Assembly (NCBI GenBank): GCA_052145115.1
Contig: JBKQPG010000046.1
Location: 7,535 to 71,534 of the forward strand
Direction: 5' to 3'
DNA length: 64,000 nt
Source: CAIVVT01 sp052145115
GTDB taxonomy: Bacteria; Acidobacteriota; Terriglobia; Bryobacterales; Bryobacteraceae
Both the position numbers and the translations under genes were made by a program. Positions 8,778-17,459 of the stretch are shown here, one piece after another. Under the pieces are notes generated by a model, which had not been told where the DNA came from, made no database searches, and was given only the letters and a program-made list of their open reading frames with translations. How positions within the stretch are numbered: the stretch's first letter is position 1; each line of letters opens with the position of its first letter.

Positions 8778-11048
8778 TTACCGTAAAACGGCATCAGCAA
8801 TCGCAGGCCGGCTTTCCCAGGTCGCCAGCCAGATGTTGGATCGAGGTTCTGTCAGCGTGAAGACCATTCGGCCCGCACCCACAGAGATCCAGGATCCCCA
8901 CGGCGCCAGCCGGTTCGTATGAAAATGTTGGATCGAGAACGGCTTGCCAACGGGATGCTTGGTCCGGGAGTCGAGACGCTGTCCCCACAGGCACCGGTAG
9001 TCGTCCAACCGCGAATAGAAGTACAGGCAATTCGAGTCCAAGGCCCAATGCAGCGCTGAAAGATCAGTGCCGAGTTCGAGCCGGATCTCCTTCGCGTTCG
9101 ACAACGCCCCGCCCGAAAGAGGCAGCAACAACGCGCTGCCAGGCGAAGAAAAGGAGATCGCCGCCCATTTTCGGTCCGGTGACAGCGTCGCATTCTGCAA
9201 GCTCCCGACTGGATACGTCATCAGCTCGGAGCGGTTACCAGAATTGCGATCCCACCGTTGAAGCGCACGCCGGTGCACGTCCTCCATCAGAATGCTGTGC
9301 CCGTCACTGGACCAGTCGAGAACTCGGCCGCAACGGTCGCAGATCCGCTCGGCGAATGGCCGTCCCCGCTCAACGGAGTAAATAGTCTGCACATCCTCAC
9401 TTCCGTAGACGAGCAGGGAGTCATCCCCCCAAATCAGGGGTAGGCTCTCTTGTCGCGGGAGGGCTCCCAACGAGGTCTCGCTGCCATCAGCCAGGTCCTT
9501 GAGCACCAGGTCCTGGGTTCCCGAGCGGTTCGATACATACGACAACGTCCTGCCATCCGCCGAGAGGCGCGGATACGCACGATCATGAATGAGCGAGGAG
9601 TCTGCCGTGAGTTGCCGCGGAACACCCGCGGCCTCACCCGTCCTCGGATCGAGCTGCAGGCTGAAGACGTGGGTCAACTGGCTTTCATTGGTAAGGACCA
9701 TCCTCCCCGAAGCCGAGCATCGCGGGAAGGTCTCCGCCGCCGTTCCGGCTGTCAATCGCACCGCCGGCCCAGCGACGCGGAGGTTCCTCCTGTCCCAGGG
9801 AACCTCCCAGATACTGGCGGCTTTGGCACTTTGCAGCGAGAAAACGATGGAGCCGCCAAGCCAATCTCCCGGCCTGGTGGTCGTGGTAGGAGGCGAAAGT
9901 CCCTGCGCGAGAAGCTGGTCCCGTAAGCCCGCCGGGGCGGGCGTGCCGCCTGTCCAAGGCACCGAATACCAGTCGTACTCGCGCCAAGCGCTACCGGCCG
10001 GGCGCGGACCTCCGAGGAAGATGAGGTGCGATCCATCGGGGGTCCAGATTGGGCCCCCAATCGCCTCGATCGTCTCCCCAGCGACTTTGCGCGCCTGTCC
10101 ACCCGTGAGCGGTGCCACAAATACGCCGCGATCGCGACCGACAAAGGAAATCCAGGCACCATCGGGAGAGAACCTCGGCGCCCACGCTTCGCTAGCGATG
10201 AGCCGTGCTTCGCCCCCGAAGACCGAAACCACGTAGACTCCGCCTCCGTGCCGGTAAGAGCGAAAAGCAATCAAGGTGCCATCCGGTGAGAAGTCCGGGG
10301 AATGGTCGGCAGCCTCGTCGTGCGTGAGTTGTGAGGGAGCCCCACCTTCGATCGGGCGGATCCAGATGTTGAGGTCGCCACGGCCGCGATCCGAGGAATA
10401 TGCCAACAGCTTCCCGTCGCGCGATATCGCCGGGTTCATGGCCGAACCCGCCTCGAAGGTGAGTTGCACAAGGCGGATTTTCGGCTCTGCTGCCGCGCGC
10501 ATGTGGCGCCAGAACCATGCACCTGCCAATGCAAGTGCGAGACCGGCCGCGACGATTCCTACCCACCTCATGCGCCACTCCGGCTTGACCTCGGCCGCGA
10601 CAGACGCCGCCACCGGTGCAACTGCCGGATTCGATTCGCCATTCGTTATGCTCAACCCCGCAGTTGCCGCAGGTGCTTGAGAAATCACGAAATGAGGTGC
10701 ATAGCCGCCCTTGGGGAATTCGATGCGGAGGGGATCGCCCGCTCCTCGGCTCTCATAGTAATCGGCGAGCTTGGCGCGCAGCTTGCCAGCTTGTACACGA
10801 ACGATCGGATCGATCCTCGGATCGAAATCCACTCCACGGTCGAATACTTCACGGCCCACGAGGCTCTCCTTGAGCTGAGCCCCCCGGTCGGCGAGCGCTT
10901 CTGCGACCGTATATTCCAGAAATCGGATGAGCGTCGGAGAATTCGCGAAATGTTCATCCCTAATCAGCCGCAGAAGCTCAGCCCTGATATCCTCTTCAGC
11001 GGGCAAGGCAGGAGGGCCATCCTGATTCCCCGTATTCCGATTGGCCAT
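8778..11048 (-). CDS. Membrane-anchored PD40/TolB-propeller protein with N-terminal wHTH-like domain
   Basis: About 756 residues in ToxR/CadC-like order: a cytoplasmic N-terminal domain (about residues 18-122; landmarks FLEYTVAEAL, KESLVGREVFDR, DPRIDPIVRVQAGKLR and FPKGGYAPHF), one transmembrane helix (about 161-180), then a periplasmic beta-propeller made of PD40-type blades (AISRDGKLLAYSSDR, DFSPDGTLIAFRS, RLSADGRTLSYVSNR). This N-terminal domain is common in Acidobacteria and Planctomycetes proteins; regulation of neighbouring genes is inferred from the layout, not demonstrated. The ATG at 11048 and a GTG at 11084 are both possible starts; neither has a strong ribosome binding site. A shrunken relative lies at 13909-14895. 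Confidence 0.8.
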   Translation of the reverse strand: MANRNTGNQDGPPALPAEEDIRAELLRLIRDEHFANSPTLIRFLEYTVAEALADRGAQLKESLVGREVFDRGVDFDPRIDPIVRVQAGKLRAKLADYYESRGAGDPLRIEFPKGGYAPHFVISQAPAATAGLSITNGESNPAVAPVAASVAAEVKPEWRMRWVGIVAAGLALALAGAWFWRHMRAAAEPKIRLVQLTFEAGSAMNPAISRDGKLLAYSSDRGRGDLNIWIRPIEGGAPSQLTHDEAADHSPDFSPDGTLIAFRSYRHGGGVYVVSVFGGEARLIASEAWAPRFSPDGAWISFVGRDRGVFVAPLTGGQARKVAGETIEAIGGPIWTPDGSHLIFLGGPRPAGSAWREYDWYSVPWTGGTPAPAGLRDQLLAQGLSPPTTTTRPGDWLGGSIVFSLQSAKAASIWEVPWDRRNLRVAGPAVRLTAGTAAETFPRCSASGRMVLTNESQLTHVFSLQLDPRTGEAAGVPRQLTADSSLIHDRAYPRLSADGRTLSYVSNRSGTQDLVLKDLADGSETSLGALPRQESLPLIWGDDSLLVYGSEDVQTIYSVERGRPFAERICDRCGRVLDWSSDGHSILMEDVHRRALQRWDRNSGNRSELMTYPVGSLQNATLSPDRKWAAISFSSPGSALLLPLSGGALSNAKEIRLELGTDLSALHWALDSNCLYFYSRLDDYRCLWGQRLDSRTKHPVGKPFSIQHFHTNRLAPWGSWISVGAGRMVFTLTEPRSNIWLATWESRPAIADAVLR

Positions 11049-11683
11049 TGCGGAGCGCCGATGCAAGTATTGTAAGCGATTCACGGTAGATCGGTGACCT
11101 TGTCAAAGGACGCTTGACCAAACGCCGTTGCGGGGCAATCGCGATTCCACTTGAGCGAAATTGACGTGCCTGCAAGCAAGCCGGGAGGAGGCCTGGAAGG
11201 TGTCGTGGCGCCGGCCGGTGATGGAAATGGTCCAACCGCTGCCTCGTTGCAGTCTGATTCGGAGCACGACGTCGACGGACTGCTCGGCATCCCACTCTTC
11301 TGCCGGTCGAATCACGAGACCTGGGGACCGACTGAGGCGTTGTGAAGCTGCTCCACGAACGCTGCAGCCTCGAGGGGACTCAAGGGAAAGCGGCTTACAC
11401 GTTTTCGGGTGTCAGCGTGCCCCTCTGCCCGGTAGCTCGTGCCAGCACATCACGCATCCCGGCTGCGGACCGCCCGATGTTTCGTGATCGGGCGCATCCA
11501 ATTTCGCATCCGTTTCCACGCGCACTCCGTTTCGCAGGGCCTACGAGCAGTTCGACGCGGCGGCCCAGCCAAGCGATCCGCAACGACTGCAGCGCGGAGT
11601 CCACATCCCTCATCGAGGGGTGCTGATTCTCACGCATGTTGCGGATCAAATCCCTAAGCGATAGCGCAGTGGAATCGGCGCCT
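11049..11683. other. Gene-poor stretch upstream of the propeller gene
   Basis: No supported gene over about 630 bases. Two minus-strand open frames (11103-11315, 70 codons; and one starting at ATG 11637, about 80 codons, with a passable middle part MRDVDSALQSLRIAWLGRR) lack recognisable family features and ribosome binding sites. They may be remnants of island cargo. Confidence 0.4.
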
Positions 11684-13876
11684 TTACCGCGAATCGTGAT
11701 CGGCTCGGCTGGCTGGCTTTCCCGGCGTGACCAACGGGCCTCTGGAAGATAGACGGATTCTCTTTTGCTGCCTTTCGCGGAGCCAACCGAGAAGTGTCGC
11801 GGCGTCGAGCGGCTTCTCCGGCTGGTAGTCGAGGGGCCAATCGGCCGCTCGCGCCAGACGCTGCAACCGCGACGCGTAAGGGTCGCGACAGTCGCGGGCT
11901 TGACGGACCAACACGGCTCGGGGAGCGATCGCCCCCACAATATCGGCGATATCCGCCACCGTCAGGACGGATGGGATCACCGAGCCGAAGTCGACCTCAT
12001 AGGCGCCCGTTGGAATGCGTCCGTGAGCCTGGGCCGAATTCCATAGGCGGCGCAAAGCGGCGCGGTCGCCTGGAGGCACCTGCATGGCTCTCATCTGTGA
12101 CGCAAAGCTCTGAAAATAACCAGTCACAGCGACACCTTCCACGCGCGGATCGACAGCCGCGGTGAGTAAGGCCGGCAATGCATCATCGCCCAAGCCGGCC
12201 ACGCTGATGTGCCTTCGGGACAGCTCCGGACGCGTAGCGACGTAGTCGAGCGTCCGCAGCAGGTCGAAAGCACGCATACCTGGGAGGGGCCGCCCGAATA
12301 GAATCTGGCTCGATACCAGGCGATAGTTGCCGTCCCACTCCGGGCCGAAGTGGGCCAGCGTTTCTCCACGCCCACGCAGATCCACCGCGAGCACCGCATA
12401 GCCTGCGCCGGCCAGTTGCCGCGCCATCGGCTGTTGCGCGAACTGGGCCCGTCCACGATCATCCGCGACAATCAGCACGGGCGCCGGCGCATGCTCCCCC
12501 GCCGGCCGCCAGAGTGTCCCCGGCACATACTCGCCGTCCTCGCTGAAGAACCCGATCTCTTCGGCTTGAACGCCCTCTGCCAGCGAGACGACCGTGGCGC
12601 GGGGCGAGAGGAACCCCGGACGCTCGGCGGCGGGACGCGTGAGAGAGCCAACCCAGGCAAGCACGCTGTCGCGCGTTGGAGCCAAAGCCGAAATCAGCGC
12701 TGAGGCCTTCTCGCGGCCCATGTCCACCACTGTCCTCTGGTGGGCGATTCGCGCGTCTCCCGATCCGCACAGCAGTTGAGGGTCTTGCTCTGGAGATAGA
12801 TCGAGCTTCGGCTCCGCGATCGGTGAGCCGTCTCCGCGGTGCATGAGCTGAGCCGCCATCCATCCGTAGGCGCGCTCGCGAAATGGCCTCGAGTAGGCAT
12901 GCGGTTCTCCGGCCAGCTCCTCAAAACGAAAGTTGTTTTGGGCTCTGAGCAGTTCGAACGCTACTTGCGTGTGCGACGCGGCACGCCGCGCGCCGGCAAT
13001 CGGGAAGATGTCGTCGTATTCGCCCTGCAACAGAAGCAAAGGCCGTGGGGCGACGAGCGACGCAATCTCGAACCACTCCATCGAGCGGAAGATGCCCGGA
13101 AGGTGAGTACATGCGCAATGATTGCCGCCGTACTTAATCCAGTTGTTGAACTCGAAAGTGAATCCGACCACGGCGGCCGCCTGCACGCGCTGGTCCAGAG
13201 CGGCCGTGAGAAGTGAGTTGAGTCCGCCCCCCGAAACGCCTGTGATACCGATCCGCGACGGGTCCACCTCGGGCAGTGTCTCCAGGTAATCGAGTGCGCG
13301 CATGCTGTCCCAGACCATCCATCCGGCGATCGTCTGCCCCAAAGGCAGCAGCGCGTAGCCCGCCTCGTGATGCACATTTCCGGGGATCATCCGTTCACCG
13401 TGGCCGATGGCATCGTAAGTGAGTGTGATAAAACCCTCTTTCGCGAGCCCCTGGCAGATTGCTTGGACTTCCGTCGCGGTTTTGCCCTCGGCCAGATAGT
13501 GCCCGATCGGGACCAGGATCGCCGGCCGCCGGACGGCGCCGCCGGGCGTCGGTCGATATAGATTGGCTGGAATCGGGAAGTCGGGACGGCTCTCGAAAAC
13601 GACCGTCTCCACGCTAAACCCTCTGCGTTCTGAACGAGCCACGCTGCGGGAATGGAGAGGCGTTCGGACCGGGAGGGGATCCAGACCCAGCGAACGCAGC
13701 AAGGCCCGCTCGACCTCCGGACGACGCTGTTTCCAGGCCACAGCGTCGGTAGGAGGATGCCAGCGTAGCAGGTATTCCGCAGCATCGCCGATCGACTTGA
13801 CCAGAGCCGGCGAGTTAGGAACGATGTGCGGCTGTCCGAAAAGGCTGTCCCTCGACGCCGGACTTTGCGCCGCCAT
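11684..13876 (-). CDS. Tandem alpha/beta-hydrolase (acetylxylan-esterase-like), second half lacking its nucleophile
   Basis: About 730 residues made of two alpha/beta-hydrolase folds. The first has a full triad by motif: nucleophile Ser in GITGVSGGG (about residue 215), acid in GEYDDIFP (about 288) and His in GEPHAYSRP (about 326); it resembles acetyl-xylan esterase/large bacterial esterase families. The second half repeats the fold (VLAVDLRGRGETLAHFGPEWDG), but its nucleophile elbow reads AGLGDDALPA, with Gly where Ser is expected, so it is probably non-catalytic. An ATG at 13876 is used; a TTG at 13930 would overlap the upstream gene. A clear signal peptide is not visible. With the receptor and dehydrogenase it suggests deacetylation or de-esterification of plant glycans. 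Confidence 0.75.
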   Translation of the reverse strand: MAAQSPASRDSLFGQPHIVPNSPALVKSIGDAAEYLLRWHPPTDAVAWKQRRPEVERALLRSLGLDPLPVRTPLHSRSVARSERRGFSVETVVFESRPDFPIPANLYRPTPGGAVRRPAILVPIGHYLAEGKTATEVQAICQGLAKEGFITLTYDAIGHGERMIPGNVHHEAGYALLPLGQTIAGWMVWDSMRALDYLETLPEVDPSRIGITGVSGGGLNSLLTAALDQRVQAAAVVGFTFEFNNWIKYGGNHCACTHLPGIFRSMEWFEIASLVAPRPLLLLQGEYDDIFPIAGARRAASHTQVAFELLRAQNNFRFEELAGEPHAYSRPFRERAYGWMAAQLMHRGDGSPIAEPKLDLSPEQDPQLLCGSGDARIAHQRTVVDMGREKASALISALAPTRDSVLAWVGSLTRPAAERPGFLSPRATVVSLAEGVQAEEIGFFSEDGEYVPGTLWRPAGEHAPAPVLIVADDRGRAQFAQQPMARQLAGAGYAVLAVDLRGRGETLAHFGPEWDGNYRLVSSQILFGRPLPGMRAFDLLRTLDYVATRPELSRRHISVAGLGDDALPALLTAAVDPRVEGVAVTGYFQSFASQMRAMQVPPGDRAALRRLWNSAQAHGRIPTGAYEVDFGSVIPSVLTVADIADIVGAIAPRAVLVRQARDCRDPYASRLQRLARAADWPLDYQPEKPLDAATLLGWLRERQQKRIRLSSRGPLVTPGKPASRADHDSR

Positions 13877-13908
13877 CGTTGCTTCGCACAGCAGGCATAC
13901 GAATCGCC

Positions 13909-14895
13909 CTAGGCGATGAATCTCTGACAAACCGCCCTCCCCAACTCCACCCTGAACCCAGCAGGCGCGTTGGAGGGAGTAAAGCGGCCGTTAAGAGCAG
14001 CAGTTTTCGGTAAATTCCCTCGCCAGATCGAGCCCCCTGAGGGCCCTGAGGCCATCCAGATGTTGGCTCTCGACTCGGTGATCACGAACGAGATCCTACC
14101 CGCCGCTACCGACAGCCAGCCCGACCACGGAGCGCGTTCATTGCTGTGGAAGTCAACAATCGGCACAGGATCCGAACTTGCTCGTGCGGCTTCGGCCGAC
14201 GCCGGCCGGCGCCAGAAACAGTTGTGTCCGTCACGCCGGGAAAAATAATAGATGTTGGCGCTGTCCCGGGACCGGCCCAGAAACTGCGGATCCGGATCCT
14301 GGACTGCGTGCACCCATTCGTTCCTGCTCGGCGGAAGGTGGGCATCCAAGGGAATTACAAAGCCGCTCGAGCCGGCGATCGCCACCGCAACCCGCTTGCA
14401 GTTCGGCGAGAAAACTGCATGCGTGAGATTTTGAGGAGCGTACCGCAACCACTCTGTCGAGATCCCCAACTTCCAGTCCATCAGCATCAGGCTTGTGTTA
14501 GCGGGACTATCGTAAAGCAGCCACTTGCCGTCTGCCGAGCAGTCTTCCAGACGTCCACACTGCTCGCACTTTCGCGCTGCCGGCGTCGACCCTGCGGAAG
14601 CCGCGTAGATGGTTTCCGGTCTGGCCGGACCTACGCGGAACAGGACCTCCTTGAGATCGAAGACCGCGGACCCGAGCATGCTCTCCTTGAGCCCGTTTCC
14701 TTGACCGGCAAGGGTTTGCTCGACCGCAAACTTGAGGAACTTCGACGGACTTGGCGACTTCGGGAAACGAAAGTCGGCGAGGATGCGGTCGAGTTGTCGG
14801 TGAACCTCACCCACTGAAGGCTCATCCAGACCTCCTGCTGCGTGGCCATTCGAAGGTATAGGCTTAGCCGGACCCCGATCGGCTTGCGCGCTCAT
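13909..14895 (-). CDS. Internally deleted relative of the propeller regulator
   Basis: 328 residues. The first 70 or so match the N-terminal domain of the protein at 8778-11048 (PSPSKFLKFAVEQTLAGQG, then LKESMLGSAVFDL), and the remainder matches only its last propeller blades (KCEQCGRLEDCSADGK against ICDRCGRVLDWSSDGH; then HSNERAPWSGWLSVAAGR against HTNRLAPWGSWISVGAGR). The rest of the N-terminal domain, the membrane helix and most of the propeller are missing in between, yet the frame is kept. It could be a decaying gene or a minimised soluble regulator that titrates its full-length relative. It lies just upstream of the hydrolase gene on the same strand. Confidence 0.7.
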   Translation of the reverse strand: MSAQADRGPAKPIPSNGHAAGGLDEPSVGEVHRQLDRILADFRFPKSPSPSKFLKFAVEQTLAGQGNGLKESMLGSAVFDLKEVLFRVGPARPETIYAASAGSTPAARKCEQCGRLEDCSADGKWLLYDSPANTSLMLMDWKLGISTEWLRYAPQNLTHAVFSPNCKRVAVAIAGSSGFVIPLDAHLPPSRNEWVHAVQDPDPQFLGRSRDSANIYYFSRRDGHNCFWRRPASAEAARASSDPVPIVDFHSNERAPWSGWLSVAAGRISFVITESRANIWMASGPSGGSIWRGNLPKTAALNGRFTPSNAPAGFRVELGRAVCQRFIA

Positions 14896-15588
14896 CTGAG
14901 GACATTCTAGACGAAGATAGTCTGGGTATTCTAGATTTTGTCGTCACAAGATGTTAGCCCAGATTGCAAGACACCGGATCTCCGCCTAACTGCACGCCCT
15001 AACGACAACGCCACCAGAGCTGAACTGATCGTCGCCAGTAGTAGACAGGCTGAGTGCCCTGCCGGAGCTCATGTTTTCATGGCCTTGCAATACCTGCAGG
15101 AGATGCAGAACACTTTCCGGGCACAACTCGCCGCCGGTCCCCGACAATTGCACGATCAGCAGGGAAGCAATGGCATTCCATCCGCGGCGCCTTCCGCGAT
15201 TGGTCCCCCCGCCGATTCCGAGCGAATACGGCACACAAGCTGCGGATCCGGACACACAGGCGCTGATTGATCAGGCGCAGAGCCAAGCCGCGCTCGCACA
15301 GTCGCAGATAACTCAGAACGCCTTCGCCCCCGTGCAATAGTGCTTCGGTGCAGAATGACCAGCCTTCGAATTCGGCTTTGGCACCAAGGAGTTGCCTTTG
15401 GGGAGCAGCCCCCTGGTGCAAACCCAGGCGGTCGGTGCCAAGCGGAGCAGTTATTTCTGTTTGAAATCAAAGACTTGCAAACATCGGGGGAGGAACTACG
15501 CGCAGGGCCTTAGACGATTCTGTAGTCATCAAATCACCAGGTTCCCACATCCGACTCGATGCTATTGCCTGTAAGTGTTTGAAAGGAA
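14896..15588. other. Island A right end, no certain gene
   Basis: About 690 bases without a firm gene. Plus-strand frames around 15078-15340 look like pieces of one small Gln/Ala-rich protein split between two frames (MALQYLQEMQNTFRAQLAAG in one, ALIDQAQSQAALAQSQITQ in the other), suggesting a frameshifted remnant. The last 20 bases (15569-15588) repeat the sequence found beside the intact tRNA and are probably the element end. Confidence 0.35.
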
Positions 15589-15635
15589 TGGTCGGGGCGA
15601 GTGGATTTGAACCACCGACCTCCTGGTCCCGAACC
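15589..15635 (-). repeat. tRNA-Pro 3' half, att-like direct repeat 2
   Basis: Exact 47-bp copy of the tRNA-Pro(CGG) 3' half, as at 3458-3504 and inside 19832-19909. It separates island A from island B and has no 5' tRNA half next to it. Confidence 0.88.
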
Positions 15636-16066
15636 TGATTTAGGCCTCTTTAGAAAACCCTTAAGAATCTTGTATTTCCAAGTGCTTTGATATCTAACAG
15701 TTGCGCGCCCCCTGTGGATATGAGTTGCAGCGATTGGAGCTTTGGTGCTCTCGCAACCACAGAATTATCTACAGTGTGCTCAATTCCCTGGGGGCACCAA
15801 TCCAATTCCTATTCAGGAATCCGAGAAAGCTCCTTGAGCTTGACGTGCAGCCAGAAGGGCCGGCTGAGCGCGGAGCGGGCGACTCGATTGTGCAACCGCT
15901 GGCTGCCCCGGCCCCGGCTGGTGCATCCCTATCCCGACCTGCGCTTTGACGCCACCCATCCGAGGTAGGAGCGGTATGCGTTAGTAGCGCCCGTACGGAT
16001 CTGTGCGGGGGGCGGTCAGCGACGGCCGTCCCTACCGCGACCCTTTCCCCCTTTCCCAAGTGGCGA
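15636..16066. other. Island B left end, no gene
   Basis: About 430 bases with no supported gene. The first 150 bases parallel the left end of island A (GGCCTCTT, GTTGCGCGCC, TTGGTGCT and a CAGAATTATCTACAGTG motif). The remainder shows nothing recognisable. Confidence 0.45.
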
Positions 16067-16249
16067 TCAGCTCCGATCAGACTTCTTGAGGCGACGGATC
16101 TGCCACAAGAACAGCATGAGCCAGATAGCCGAAAACAGCACACCGGCGACAATACCAAACTTGATGAACCCTCTCACTAAGTAGACAATAGAGAGAACTA
16201 CGATTGCAATAAAGAGTACTAATCGACCGGCATTGTCCTGTAACCGCAT
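16067..16249 (-). CDS. Small two-helix membrane protein, possible RHS immunity protein
   Basis: 60 residues with two hydrophobic helices (about 9-28 and 31-50) and a basic tail (IRRLKKSDRS), consistent with an inner-membrane hairpin protein. It begins 25 bp after the stop codon of the RHS cassette, on the same strand, which is the usual place for the immunity gene of a polymorphic toxin. No family is recognised and the ribosome binding site is weak. Immunity is an inference from position and size only. Confidence 0.5.
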   Translation of the reverse strand: MRLQDNAGRLVLFIAIVVLSIVYLVRGFIKFGIVAGVLFSAIWLMLFLWQIRRLKKSDRS

Positions 16250-16274
16250 CTATTTGTTAAGGCTCACTATACTC

Positions 16275-17459
16275 TCACGGCCACCACGGCGTGAGCGGAA
16301 TCCGTATCGCTGCATTACTTCCACTTACTCCTGCTAGCCACCACGTGATCTGTAGATGTGGTACATTACCTATTAGCTCGAAAGCATGGTGTGCACTATC
16401 GATGGCAATTTTCGTTTGGAGACCAAAAAGGACCCTGCCGGCTGCCAGGGCAGTCCCGGCAGTCGATACACCAACACCGGTGGCAACACCCGCCATGTAG
16501 GCGTTACTCTTCGTATTTACACCAGATTGTCCACCGGTCCATCGGTTGATGAGAGTTGTCACTCCGACACTCAACCAGTCTCCGGCTCCAGCCGAGAAGT
16601 CAGATACCCCGCTGATTGTTGCCCCACACTGGGAACCACACCAATCCCAGGCATTGCCACCGGTAACTACAGGGGGGGACACGGCCACCAATTGTCCGTT
16701 GAATCTTGTTTCGGTCCAAGTGACAGTCATGCCAGACAACCCGAGAAGGTCAAGCCACTGAGAACCAGCAAGTGTTTTATTTTGAAGTGCATATACCTGT
16801 GCAACGCCACCAACATAATTTGCATACGACTCGGCCATAGATCCTGAGCCGTTCCCGTTGTAGGTGTAGCAACCTTCGCCCATCCAAGTTCCGTTCGGCC
16901 CACATACGCCATCTAGTCCGAATGGATCGACGAAGTTCAGCGGGTCGTTGGCGACGTACGCATAGCGGTTCCAGGTCTGTGGCAAAGTTGGATCAACTGC
17001 TGCCAGCCCAGCGGGGTCCGGGCTGATCCAGCGGCCCTCGATCACATTGTGCTCGCGGTAGAGGAAGTCGTAATACTGGACGGCCCCGAGGTCCTGGTTC
17101 TGACCGGTGAAGTTGCGGTCTACTATCGTGCCACTCTCGTTGTAGGATTCACCAAACGGCGCATATGAGCCGTCGTAGTCGACCGTCGAAGGCGGCGTCG
17201 TGGGCGCAGTGGAAGCCACGCGCGAAGAGCCCAGCCAATCGGGATGGCGGTAATAGCTCAAGGATGTTCCAGCGTACACTGCGGTCGCCCCGGCAGGCAA
17301 TGGCACAAACATCTTGGTTACGGTCTGGCCGGACATCAGGGCCAGTTTAGCGGCATTTGGAGCGTACAGGATCTCTGTGTACACTCCCCCACTCGACTGC
17401 TCGACCCGGCGGCTCAGAGCGTCGTAGGTTTCCGTATTCGAATCGAGCGTCGCCACCAT
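16275..17459 (-). CDS. RHS-repeat C-terminal fragment with variable tip
   Basis: 394 residues corresponding to the C-terminal end of an RHS/YD-repeat protein; the several hundred to thousand residues usually preceding it are absent. Residues about 10-182 hold the conserved RHS core end (YDALSRRVEQ, YYRHPDWLGSSR, DPLNFVDPFGLDG). After that a linker typical of RHS proteins follows (DFSAGAGDWLSVG, SNAYMAGVATGVG), then a short variable tip from about residue 347 rich in His and Trp. In RHS systems such tips are contact-dependent toxins; the activity of this one is not recognisable. It is preceded by a ParB-like gene in another frame, so the 5' end was lost by recombination. The start at 17459 is only the first available ATG. 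Confidence 0.7.
   Translation of the reverse strand: MVATLDSNTETYDALSRRVEQSSGGVYTEILYAPNAAKLALMSGQTVTKMFVPLPAGATAVYAGTSLSYYRHPDWLGSSRVASTAPTTPPSTVDYDGSYAPFGESYNESGTIVDRNFTGQNQDLGAVQYYDFLYREHNVIEGRWISPDPAGLAAVDPTLPQTWNRYAYVANDPLNFVDPFGLDGVCGPNGTWMGEGCYTYNGNGSGSMAESYANYVGGVAQVYALQNKTLAGSQWLDLLGLSGMTVTWTETRFNGQLVAVSPPVVTGGNAWDWCGSQCGATISGVSDFSAGAGDWLSVGVTTLINRWTGGQSGVNTKSNAYMAGVATGVGVSTAGTALAAGRVLFGLQTKIAIDSAHHAFELIGNVPHLQITWWLAGVSGSNAAIRIPLTPWWP

Larger units (their letters stand above)
3458..15588. mobile_element. Integrated island A at tRNA-Pro, carbohydrate cargo
   Basis: Bounded by two direct repeats of the tRNA-Pro 3' half (3458-3504 and 15589-15635). Cargo: Gfo/Idh/MocA oxidoreductase, TonB-dependent receptor, propeller regulator, tandem hydrolase and a shrunken regulator paralogue, all on the minus strand. 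The right end (15569-15588, CTGTAAGTGTTTGAAAGGAA) matches the sequence just left of the intact tRNA at 19812. The left end resembles the left end of island B. No integrase, relaxase or transposase was found, so it is either non-autonomous or has lost its recombinase. Boundaries are seen; mobility is inferred. Confidence 0.65.
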
